From Micromonospora kangleipakensis (GTDB taxonomy: Bacteria; Actinomycetota; Actinomycetes; Mycobacteriales; Micromonosporaceae), in the NCBI RefSeq assembly GCF_004217615.1, contig NZ_SHLD01000001.1:6944001-7008000 (forward strand): 64,000 nt of DNA, in the 5' to 3' direction. The position numbers were made by a program, and so were the translations under genes. The number at the start of each line of letters is the position of its first letter. The first letter of the stretch is position 1. Positions 1-8,341 of this stretch are shown here, piece by piece. The notes below the pieces were generated by a model. That model saw only the letters and a list, made by a program, of their open reading frames with translations, had not been told where the DNA came from and did not search any database.

Positions 1-339
1 GCCTGCGTCGACGCCAGCGAGCCGGCGATCCGGGCGGCCGAGGCGGGCAGCGTGCCCGAGGTGGTGGACGTCAAGGCACCGGCCCGGCTGCCCGAGCCGG
101 CGGCCTGGACGACCGTCGAGGTGACCACCGACGACCGCGACGGCGTGGTGGTGCAGTGTGTCGAGGACGGCGGCCGGCTGCGCATCCAGGTGCTCTCCTC
201 CGGGTACCGGCGCGACTGGTCGGTGCAGTTCCCGAAGGGCATCCGCGAGCCGGGCGCGCGCTACCTGGTCACCGAGGTCCGGGAGTCCGGCCGCGGCGGC
301 TTCTACCGGGCGTACGGCGACATCCGCCGGCTCCGCTGA
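1..339 (+). CDS. C-terminal part of an unidentified protein (5' truncated by window)
   Basis: The reading frame is open from the first base to a TGA at 337-339, so the true start lies upstream of the window. The visible 112 residues end in a beta-rich, charged segment (TVEVTTDDRDGVVVQCVEDG, later YLVTEVRESGRGGFYRAYGD). I do not recognise the family. A GTG at 52 is in frame, but nothing suggests it is the real start. No neighbour on the left is visible, and the next gene starts about 100 bases downstream in the same direction. Confidence 0.6.
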   Translation, partial: ACVDASEPAIRAAEAGSVPEVVDVKAPARLPEPAAWTTVEVTTDDRDGVVVQCVEDGGRLRIQVLSSGYRRDWSVQFPKGIREPGARYLVTEVRESGRGGFYRAYGDIRRLR

Positions 340-433
340 CCGGCACGGTCGGTGGCCGGGCGGGCCCTCCGCCGACCCCGTGCTCCAGACGCATCCGGCC
401 AGAACCGGTTGTACGCGGCGGGCCGGGAAGGTC

Positions 434-439
434 CAGGAT
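434..439 (+). promoter_or_regulatory. -10 hexamer CAGGAT of the APH-like gene (leaderless arrangement)
   Basis: CAGGAT lies 6 nt before the ATG at 446 and fits the xANNNT hexamer of actinobacterial promoters. At this distance transcription would begin at or next to the start codon. Confidence 0.4.
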
Positions 440-445
440 GGTCGG

Positions 446-1324
446 ATGGCCGTGGAGCTGGAGATCCCCGAGGGGTTGCGCTGGACCGAGCGGGTGCCGG
501 CCGGCCGGGAGTGGCTGGCGACGCTGCCGGACCGGCTGGCCGAATGCGTGCGGCGGTGGGAGCTGCGGGTCGGGCCGCCCTTCCCGTACGCCTTCGCGTC
601 GCTGGCTATGCCGGCGGAGCTGCCGGACGGCACCCCGGCGGTGCTGAAGTTGCAGTACCCCGACGACGACAGCGTGCACGAGGCGACCGCCCTGGCGCAC
701 TGGGCCGGCCGGGGCGCGATCCGGCTGCTGGCCCACGACGCGGAGCGCCGGGCGTTGCTGGTCGAGCGGTGCGTGCCCGGCACCCCGCTGCACCAGCTCC
801 CGCCCGATCGGGCGCTCGACGCGGTGGTGGAGCTGCTGCCCCGGCTTCAGGTGCCGGCCGGCCCGCCGTTCACCACGCTCGCCGAGGAGGCGGCCGGCTG
901 GGCCGAGCGGATGCCGGTCAACTGGGAGCGGGCCAACCGGCCGTACGAGCAGCGGCTGCTCGACGCCGCGCTCGGGCTGCTCGCCGACCTGGTGCCGAGC
1001 CAGGGCGAGCAGGTGCTGGTCAACCAGGACCTGCACGCCGGCAACGTGCTGTGGGCCAGCCGGGAGCCGTGGCTGGTGATCGACCCGAAGCCGCTGGTCG
1101 GCGAGCGTGAGTTCGCGCCGATGCCGATGGTGCGCGGCGCCGAGCTGGGCCGCTCCCCCGCGGCGGTGCGCCACCGGCTGGGCCGGCTCAGCGCCGAGCT
1201 GGGGCTCGATCGGGAGCGGGTCCGCGGCTGGGCGATCGTGCACACCCTGGCCTGGAGCATCGGCGAGGGCCAGGTCTTCCCCCACCAGGTCGAGGTGGTC
1301 CGCTGGCTGCTCGGCGACGAGTGA
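446..1324 (+). CDS. Aminoglycoside phosphotransferase, APH(6)/streptomycin 6-kinase-like
   Basis: The 292-residue protein has a kinase-like APH fold. The catalytic loop VNQDLHAGNVL is present, followed by a metal-binding aspartate in WLVIDPKPLVGE. The spacing of these motifs and the length match the streptomycin/hydroxyurea kinase family, which phosphorylates small hydroxyl substrates with ATP. I chose the ATG at 446 because the open frame further upstream reads as non-coding and an xANNNT hexamer sits 6 nt before this ATG. The gene stands alone, convergent with the DNA glycosylase gene. A chromosomal copy in an actinomycete could be a resistance gene or a kinase with a metabolic substrate; the sequence does not decide. 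Confidence 0.8.
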   Translation: MAVELEIPEGLRWTERVPAGREWLATLPDRLAECVRRWELRVGPPFPYAFASLAMPAELPDGTPAVLKLQYPDDDSVHEATALAHWAGRGAIRLLAHDAERRALLVERCVPGTPLHQLPPDRALDAVVELLPRLQVPAGPPFTTLAEEAAGWAERMPVNWERANRPYEQRLLDAALGLLADLVPSQGEQVLVNQDLHAGNVLWASREPWLVIDPKPLVGEREFAPMPMVRGAELGRSPAAVRHRLGRLSAELGLDRERVRGWAIVHTLAWSIGEGQVFPHQVEVVRWLLGDE

Positions 1325-1348
1325 GCGCCGCGCCGGACCGGGCGGGGG

Positions 1349-2158
1349 TCAGCGGGCCTGGCAGGTGGCGCACCAGTAGAGGTTGCGGCCGGCCAGCTCG
1401 CCCCGGCTGACCTCGGTGCCGCAGATGTGGCAGGGCGCGCCGGGGCGGCGGTAGACGTACACCTCGCCGCCGTGCCGATCGACGCGGGCGGCGCGACCCG
1501 TCGCCTCGGGCAGGTGGGCGTCGCGCACGGTGTCGATCCGGCCCCGCTCGACGGCGAGGGTCATCAGCGCGACCAGGTCGGCCCAGAGTTCCCGCCAGCC
1601 GGCCGGGGTCAGCTCCCGGCCGGGCAGGGTGGGTGGCAGCCCGGCCCGGAACAGCGCCTCGGCCACGAAGATCAACCCGGTGCCGGCCACCACCGACTGG
1701 TCGAGCAGCAGCGCCGCTAGGGGCGTCGGGCTGCGAGAGATCCGGGCGTACGCCCGGTCGGGGTCGGCGTCGGCGCGCAGCGGGTCCGGGCCGAGCCGGT
1801 CGCGCAGCGCCGCCACCTCGGGCGGGGTGAGCAGCTCGCAGGCGGTGGGGCCGCGCAGGTCGAGCCAGTGCCGGTCGCTGGTCAGCCGCAGCCGCACCTG
1901 ACCGACGGGGGGCGGCGGCTCGCCGGGGCCGTCGGCGAACTTGCCGTACAGCCCGAGGTGGAGGTGCAGGGTCAGCTCGCCGGCGTAGTGGTGCAGCAGG
2001 TGCTTGCCGTACGCCTCGGTGCCGTCCAGGACGGTGCCGGTGAGCCGGGCCGCGCCGTCGGCGAAGCGGCCCTGCGGGCTGACGGCGTGCACCTTGTCGC
2101 CGGCGAAGAGCTCGGCGTGCCGGGCCGCCAGGCGGTGGATGGTGTGTCCCTCTGGCAC
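1349..2158 (-). CDS. Fpg/Nei-family DNA glycosylase/AP lyase (Nei2/endonuclease VIII-like)
   Basis: The 269-residue protein begins V-P-E-G-H. After removal of the initiator this gives the family's N-terminal Pro nucleophile followed by catalytic Glu. The central H2TH region contains LLLDQSVVAGTGLIFVAEAL. The C-terminus carries a four-cysteine zinc finger (CHICGTEV...YWCATC), which inserts into DNA in this family. Such enzymes excise oxidised pyrimidines and cleave the abasic site in base-excision repair. The GTG at 2158 is fixed by the PEG motif and by a TACCGT hexamer 7 nt upstream. Upstream in-frame sequence back to 2944 is not coding. Confidence 0.9.
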   Translation of the reverse strand: MPEGHTIHRLAARHAELFAGDKVHAVSPQGRFADGAARLTGTVLDGTEAYGKHLLHHYAGELTLHLHLGLYGKFADGPGEPPPPVGQVRLRLTSDRHWLDLRGPTACELLTPPEVAALRDRLGPDPLRADADPDRAYARISRSPTPLAALLLDQSVVAGTGLIFVAEALFRAGLPPTLPGRELTPAGWRELWADLVALMTLAVERGRIDTVRDAHLPEATGRAARVDRHGGEVYVYRRPGAPCHICGTEVSRGELAGRNLYWCATCQAR

Positions 2159-2165
2159 GCCGGCA

Positions 2166-2171
2166 ACGGTA
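2166..2171 (-). promoter_or_regulatory. -10 hexamer TACCGT of the Nei-like gene (leaderless)
   Basis: TACCGT on the minus strand lies exactly 7 nt before the GTG at 2158, predicting a transcript that starts at the initiation codon. Confidence 0.5.
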
Positions 2172-2339
2172 GCCGGACCGTCGCGACCGGACCGAACGTC
2201 CCGGGGAGAGAAGCGGACCGAGCCGTGTCGCTGCCCGGCCCCGGGTGTGGTGGACAACGCACCTGGGTACTTCCTGTGTGTCACGCGTGGCTGCCACTGC
2301 GCTTCCGCGGCCTCCACGCCCTTGACCAGGAGGTGTGAA

Positions 2340-3077
2340 GTGAAGATTCTGTCGCGCCGGAACGGACCGGCGCAGAACGAGGACGTGAACGGCGACGGGC
2401 GCGTCGACGAGCGGGACCGCGCCGCGACGCCGGACCGGGTGGACGGCACGGCGGGACGGCCGGTGGTCACCGACCGGGACCACGACGGGGCGACATACCG
2501 GAGCACCACGACCGCCACCGACGATGACCGTGTCTCCGACGCGGAGCGCCGGGCGGCGAACGCGCGGGCCGCCACCGGGCGGCCGGTGGCCACGGAAACC
2601 CCGCAGGCCGGCGCCGTGGTGGGCCCGGACCCGACCCATGAGCGGACCGTCGACCTGGACCGGAGCCGGGACCGGGCGGTGGAGCGGCCGGTGCCGGTGG
2701 ACCGGGACCTCGACGGCCGCCCCGAGCCCACCGTGCCGGTCGCCGTCGGGCCGAAGCCCCGGGCCAGCCTGCTCGCCACCCTCGGCCTGATCGTCTCGGT
2801 GGTCGGCGCGCTCTTCGTGCTCACCGGCGCCCTCGCCGGGTACGGCCTCGGGCTCGGCGCGGTCGGCGCGGTCCTCGCCGTGCTGGGTCTGAGCGCCACC
2901 CGCCGCCGGCACGTCGCCGGCAAGACCGACGCGCTGATCGGCATCCTGGTCGGTCTCGCCGCGGTGGTGCTCGGGGTCGTGGCGCTGACCGGTCAGTTCG
3001 ACTGGCCGACCACCGACGGCGACTGGGTCGGCCGGTTCCGCGAGTGGCTCGACTCACAGTTTGCCGGCCTGTTCTGA
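2340..3077 (+). CDS. Hypothetical membrane protein with long acidic hydrophilic N-terminus
   Basis: The 245-residue protein has a hydrophilic, Asp/Arg-rich N-terminal half of about 140 residues with many RD/DR dipeptides and no obvious domain. A hydrophobic C-terminal half follows, with three likely membrane segments (LATLGLIVSVVGALFVLTG, then YGLGLGAVGAVLAVLGL, then IGILVGLAAVVLGVVAL). A short polar tail ends WLDSQFAGLF. The GTG at 2340 is chosen because AGGAGG lies at 2328-2333, 6 nt upstream. The segment resembles small DUF4190-like actinobacterial membrane proteins, but the assignment is uncertain. Transcription is divergent from the glycosylase gene. Confidence 0.75.
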   Translation: MKILSRRNGPAQNEDVNGDGRVDERDRAATPDRVDGTAGRPVVTDRDHDGATYRSTTTATDDDRVSDAERRAANARAATGRPVATETPQAGAVVGPDPTHERTVDLDRSRDRAVERPVPVDRDLDGRPEPTVPVAVGPKPRASLLATLGLIVSVVGALFVLTGALAGYGLGLGAVGAVLAVLGLSATRRRHVAGKTDALIGILVGLAAVVLGVVALTGQFDWPTTDGDWVGRFREWLDSQFAGLF

Positions 3078-3441
3078 CGGGCAATTTCCAGCTCGCCGGC
3101 GGTGCGCCGGCACGCCCGACCAGCTCTGGTGGTTCACCAGCCGGGCACATCCTCTTTCGGGGGCGGCGAATCGCCGCCCCCGAAGTGTTTCCCCCTCGGG
3201 CACGGCGACGCCCTCAAGCCAGGAGTTGATCGACCGGGAGATCCCGGGTGGTGGTGATCGAACGGGCAGGCGGAGAGCTGACGCAACGATTCGCCGCCGG
3301 AAGATGCCCAGACGCAATGATCCGGCGCCCAACGCAACTTCTGACGGTGGATGTCGTCGGCCCGGGCCGCATACCGTTGACCAACGGCGCCAGCCCGTGG
3401 GCCACGGTGGCCGGGCGCGCCCGACCGCTGGGAGCAGGACA
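3078..3441 (+). other. Intergenic region upstream of the DDAH-like gene
   Basis: This 364-base gap holds the terminator at 3155-3185. Beyond it I see no convincing gene, and short open frames lack coding bias. The last 100 bases should contain the promoter of the arginine-catabolism operon, but no -35/-10 pair stands out. Confidence 0.4.
3155..3185 (+). terminator. Strong stem-loop terminator of the membrane protein gene
   Basis: A perfect 13-bp GC-rich stem (TTCGGGGGCGGCG paired with CGCCGCCCCCGAA, loop AAT) is followed by TGTTT. It lies 78 bases after the stop codon at 3077. Confidence 0.8.
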
Positions 3442-4259
3442 ATGACGATGGACGCCACCAGGCAGCGTTTCCTGATGTGCCGGCCGACGTACTTCGCCGT
3501 CGACTACGCGATCAACCCGTGGATGGACCCGACCGCGCCGGTCGACGCCGACCTGGCGATCCGGCAGTGGGAGCAGCTCCGGCAGACGTACCTGGACCTG
3601 GGCCACGAGGTCGAGCTGGTCGACCCGGTCGCCGGCCTGCCGGACATGGTCTTCGCCGCCAACGGCGGCACGGTGATCGACGGCAAGGCGATGGCGGTGC
3701 AGTTCCGCGACCCGCAGCGCGCCGACGAGGCCCCCGCGTACCGCGCCTGGTTCGAGGCCGCCGGCTTCGAGATGTACGACCCGAAGCACGTCAACGAGGG
3801 CGAGGGCGACGTCCTGCTGGTCGGCGACCACCTGCTCGCCGGCACCGGCTTCCGCACCGCGCACGCCTCGCACGCGCAGCTGCAGGAGGTCTTCGGCTAC
3901 CCGGTGATCACCATGCAGCTGGTGGACCCGCGCTTCTACCACCTGGACACCGCGCTGACCGTGCTGGACGAGCGGACCGTGGCGTACCTGCCGGAGGCCT
4001 TCTCGCCCGGCAGCCAGGCCGTGCTGCGCCGGCTCTTCCCGGACGCGGTCCACGCCACCATGGCCGACGCGGAGGTGCTGGGGCTGAACGCGGTCAGCGA
4101 CGGCCGGCACGTGGTGCTGCCCGCGCAGGCCACCGACCTGGCCGCCAAGCTGCGCGACCGGGGCTACGAGACCATCGGCATCGACCTGTCCGAGCTGCGC
4201 AAGGCCGGCGGCGGACCGAAGTGCTGCACGTTGCGACTCCGTCAGGGAAAGGCAATCAA

Positions 4260-4263
<4 letters not shown>
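3442..4263 (+). CDS. Dimethylarginine dimethylaminohydrolase / arginine-deiminase-superfamily enzyme
   Basis: The 273-residue guanidino-group-modifying enzyme has the pentein motifs: MCRPTYF near the N-terminus, DMVFAANGGTV for substrate guanidinium contacts, FYHLDTAL with the catalytic His, and a C-terminal KCCTLRL with the catalytic Cys. Classical DDAH gives citrulline. Related enzymes convert arginine to citrulline or to ornithine. The ATG at 3442 is preceded by GGAGCAGGA. Its stop overlaps the rocD start by four bases (GTGA), so the two are translationally coupled. That coupling suggests the product feeds the ornithine aminotransferase. Mycobacterium has a comparable Rv2323c-rocD pair. 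Confidence 0.85.
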
Positions 4264-5477
<1,214 letters not shown>

Positions 5478-5494
5478 CCCTCCCCGCACGCGCA

Positions 5495-5528
5495 AAGGGC
5501 GCCGGGACCTTTCGGTCCCGGCGCCCTT
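5495..5528 (+). terminator. Stem-loop terminator after rocD
   Basis: A perfect 15-bp stem (AAGGGCGCCGGGACC / GGTCCCGGCGCCCTT) with a TTTC loop begins 18 bases after the rocD stop. There is no long T tract, as is usual in actinobacteria. Confidence 0.85.
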
Positions 5529-5551
5529 CCGCATCCCACCCGCCCACGCAG

Positions 5552-5617
5552 GGCGTGATCATGAAGTTGTTGTCACCCGCACCGGCGTGTCATGACAACA
5601 ACTTCATGATCAACGCC
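5552..5617. repeat. Near-perfect 24-bp inverted repeat, AT-rich, between convergent genes
   Basis: The left arm at 5552-5575 and right arm at 5593-5617 pair over 24 positions with one bulged base (core TGATCATGAAGTTGTTGTCA). They enclose a 17-nt loop. The arms are far poorer in GC than everything around them. The element could be a bidirectional terminator for the convergent FHA gene, or a member of an interspersed REP-like family. Only one copy was seen in this window. Confidence 0.8.
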
Positions 5618-5638
5618 GGGCCGCCCCGGTGGGGTGGG

Positions 5639-6787
5639 TCAGGGGCGGGGGATGCGCATGGCCATGGTGGGGGCCTCGGCCATCACCGAGGTGGGGGTGA
5701 ACGGGGCGCCGCTGGGGAGTTCGTCGGCGCGGCCGATCTGCACGCCGGGGTAGAGCTCGACGATGTCGCCCTCGCCCAGCACCCGGGACTGCTGCGGGGC
5801 GAGCGGGAGCCGGTCCGGCTCGGCCATCGAACCGGCCGGGCGGATGCCCGAACCGTTGGTGCTGGTGTCGGTCACCACCACCTCGCCGACCCGCAGCTCG
5901 AAACGGACGTGGCTGCGGCTGACCCAGCGCCGGGACTCGTCGTTGAGCCACTGGCCGAGCGTGATCCCGTTGGACACGTCCGGCGCCCGCCCGACCAGCA
6001 CCGGCTGGGCCTCGGTGAGCACGAACCGACGACGGACCAGCCCGCCGATCCGCACCGCCAGCACCTCCGTACGCGGCCGCGGCCCGGCGTCGCCGAGCCG
6101 GGCGCCGTGCCGGGGGCAGGTCGGCACTCCGGCCCGGAGCGTGGGTGGCGGCTGCCCGGCCGGGGCGCGGTCCACCCGGGCCAGGTCGGCGAAGGCGCCA
6201 CCGCCCCCGCCGGCGCCGAAGAGCGCGCAGCCCGGCTCCGGGCAGCGCCACTGCCGGGCGAGCAGCTTCGCGCCCACCGGCGACCGGGTGCCGGTGGCCG
6301 GGCTCTGCCCGCCCCCGACGTGCGCGATGAAGACCGGCCCGCCCGCGCCGGGCACCGGGGCGAGCACCCGCCCGGCCTTCCCGAGCCACGGCCACCGGCC
6401 GCCCAGCCCGTCGAAGCGGACCCGGCTGAGCACCGGCAGCCCGAGCAGGTCGGCGACCTCCAGCATCCGGTCGCCCGGATTGTCCAGCACCTCCACCAGG
6501 CCGTCGTCCGCCCAGCGGCGGACCACCATCCGCTCGTTGGAGGTCAGGTCGGCGTCGGAGAGCAGGGCCCGGTGCACGATCGCGTAGACCGGGACGCTGT
6601 CCTCCTCCAACTGCCGGGCCAGTGCGTCGATCACCAGGCCGAGCCGGAGCAGGCTGCCCGGCCGGCCGCCGTCGAGGTCCTGCCAGCGGATCACCTCGGC
6701 CAGGTCCACCACCGCGCGGGCCAGCGAGGGGTCGGTGCAGACCCGACCCTCGATGGCGTCCAGCACCTTGCTGATCTCGAATCTCAT
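5639..6787 (-). CDS. FHA-domain protein with cysteine-containing central region
   Basis: The 382-residue cytosolic protein has an alpha-helical N-terminal half of unknown type. A central Gly/Pro-rich part contains two Cys clusters (CPEPGCALFG and PTCPRHG) that could bind zinc. The C-terminal forkhead-associated domain shows the signature GRAP, then SRSHVRFEL, then STNGSGI. FHA domains bind phosphothreonine, so it is probably read out by Ser/Thr protein kinases. The start overlaps the stop of the pterin dehydratase gene by ATGA, so the two form an operon. I know no functional link between the partners. Confidence 0.75.
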   Translation of the reverse strand: MRFEISKVLDAIEGRVCTDPSLARAVVDLAEVIRWQDLDGGRPGSLLRLGLVIDALARQLEEDSVPVYAIVHRALLSDADLTSNERMVVRRWADDGLVEVLDNPGDRMLEVADLLGLPVLSRVRFDGLGGRWPWLGKAGRVLAPVPGAGGPVFIAHVGGGQSPATGTRSPVGAKLLARQWRCPEPGCALFGAGGGGGAFADLARVDRAPAGQPPPTLRAGVPTCPRHGARLGDAGPRPRTEVLAVRIGGLVRRRFVLTEAQPVLVGRAPDVSNGITLGQWLNDESRRWVSRSHVRFELRVGEVVVTDTSTNGSGIRPAGSMAEPDRLPLAPQQSRVLGEGDIVELYPGVQIGRADELPSGAPFTPTSVMAEAPTMAMRIPRP

Positions 6788-7077
6788 CGGGCGCTCCGGA
6801 CGATGTCGTCGATCCGCCGGGCCAACGCGACATCACGGTGGGTCACCCCACCGGCCGAGTGCGTGACGCAACGGAAGGTCAGGGTCCGCCATCGGATGTC
6901 GATGTCGGGGTGGTGATCGAGCTCCTCGGCCACCGCGGCGACCCGGTCGACCACCGCGATGGCGTCCGGGAAACTGCCCAGCTCGACGGTGCGGCTGATC
7001 CCGGCCGGGTCACCCGACCAGTCCGCCAACCCGCCCAGCTCGTCTCGTACCGCCTCGTCGGTGAGCAGGTCTGCCAT
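6784..7077 (-). CDS. phhB: Pterin-4a-carbinolamine dehydratase
   Basis: The 97-residue protein has the full family length and signature: ELDHHPDIDIRW, then LTFRCVTHSAGGVTHRD. The two His residues in DHHP and the later THS His form the active site that dehydrates 4a-hydroxytetrahydrobiopterin. In bacteria lacking pterin hydroxylases the role may be folate-related or regulatory. The ATG at 7077 has a TAGGGT hexamer 6 nt upstream. It is the first gene of a two-gene unit with the FHA protein. Confidence 0.9.
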   Translation of the reverse strand: MADLLTDEAVRDELGGLADWSGDPAGISRTVELGSFPDAIAVVDRVAAVAEELDHHPDIDIRWRTLTFRCVTHSAGGVTHRDVALARRIDDIVRSAR

Positions 7078-7083
7078 GCGTCG

Positions 7084-7089
7084 ACCCTA
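7084..7089 (-). promoter_or_regulatory. -10 hexamer TAGGGT of the pterin dehydratase operon (leaderless)
   Basis: TAGGGT on the minus strand lies 6 nt before the ATG at 7077. Confidence 0.45.
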
Positions 7090-7163
7090 CCGGCAGGGCC
7101 TTCCGGCGCCCCGCCCCGCCACCGCCCGGCACGTCGCTGAACAGGGCGGGGCCGGCGGGCGGG

Positions 7164-8216
7164 TCACCGCTCGCGCAGCGGGCGGCCGACCTCGTGCAGG
7201 TGGGCCAGCGCCTGCCGGTACGACTCGACCAGCCCGGTCTCCGCGTACCCGATGCCGTGCTCGGCGCAGTACGCCCGGACGATCGGTTGCGCCCGGCGCA
7301 GGTTGGCCCGGGGCATGTTCGGGAAGAGGTGGTGCTCGATCTGGTAGTTCAGCGCGCCGAGCGCCACGTCGACGAACCGGCCGCCGCGCACGTTGCGCGA
7401 GGTCAGCACCTGCTTGCGCAGGAAGTCGAGGTCGTCGTCGGCGGACGGCATCGGCATGCCCTTGTGGTTGGGGGCGAACGCGCAACCCATGTAGAGCCCC
7501 CAGAGACCCTGGTGGACGGCGATGAAGAGCAGCGCCTTCACCGGCGACATGACGGCGAAGACCAGCCCGAGGTAGCCGACCGCGTGCGCGCCGAGCAGCA
7601 GCGCCTCGACCGTCCGGTGCCGGAGCGGGGTGCTCCAGCGCCCGTCCGGCTCCCGGCCGACCAGCGCCCGGACGCTCGCCACGTGCAGCGCCAGCCCCTC
7701 CAGCAGCAGCATCGGGAAGAACAGCCACGCCTGCCGCCGGGCCAGCCAGCGGCCGACGCCGCGGGTCGCCGCCGCCTGCTCGTACGTCCAGACCAGCGCG
7801 CCCGCCCCGACGTCCGGGTCCTCGTCCTCGTGATTGGGGTTGGCGTGGTGCCGGTTGTGCTTGTCGACCCACCAGCCGTAGCTGAGCCCGACGGCGAGGT
7901 TCCCGGCGATCAGCCCGGCCGCCTCGCTGTGGCCGCGGCGGCGGAACATCTGCCGGTGCCCGGCGTCGTGCCCGAGGAACGCCACCTGGGTGGTGGCCAC
8001 CGCCATCCCGACCGCGACCAGCAGCTGCGCCCAGGAGTCGCCCACCGCGACCAGCACCGCCCAGCCGGCCAGAAAACCACCCAGAGTGAGCGCGATCCGC
8101 ACCGCGTAGCCGCCCGGGCGGCGGGTGAGGAGGCCGGCCTCGGCGACCCGGCGGGACAACCCCGCGTAGTCACTGCCTCGCCGTACCGGTGGTCCTGTCA
8201 GCATGGAAGTGGTCAT
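7164..8216 (-). CDS. Membrane fatty acid desaturase (DesA3/linoleoyl-CoA desaturase-like)
   Basis: The 350-residue integral membrane di-iron desaturase shows three histidine boxes: HDAGH, HNRHH and QIEHH. Hydrophobic segments lie between them. The third box with Q in place of H is typical of front-end and acyl-CoA desaturases. It would introduce a double bond into membrane acyl chains using ferredoxin or a flavoprotein reductase; none is adjacent. I prefer the ATG at 8216 over the one at 8240 because GGGGAG lies 5-6 nt upstream of the former. The gene is monocistronic. A possible promoter is TTACTC-N17-CAGACT in the 125-base upstream gap. Confidence 0.88.
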   Translation of the reverse strand: MTTSMLTGPPVRRGSDYAGLSRRVAEAGLLTRRPGGYAVRIALTLGGFLAGWAVLVAVGDSWAQLLVAVGMAVATTQVAFLGHDAGHRQMFRRRGHSEAAGLIAGNLAVGLSYGWWVDKHNRHHANPNHEDEDPDVGAGALVWTYEQAAATRGVGRWLARRQAWLFFPMLLLEGLALHVASVRALVGREPDGRWSTPLRHRTVEALLLGAHAVGYLGLVFAVMSPVKALLFIAVHQGLWGLYMGCAFAPNHKGMPMPSADDDLDFLRKQVLTSRNVRGGRFVDVALGALNYQIEHHLFPNMPRANLRRAQPIVRAYCAEHGIGYAETGLVESYRQALAHLHEVGRPLRER

Positions 8217-8341
8217 CTGCGCTCCCCGTTCCTCGGTCATGTGCCACGCCCGGTGGCGCGGCCGCCGTACCGAGTCTGGTCGGCGCGGTTGCGCTGAGTA
8301 ATCCTGCTCGCCCCCGAGTGGGGGTAAGGCTGACCCTACCC

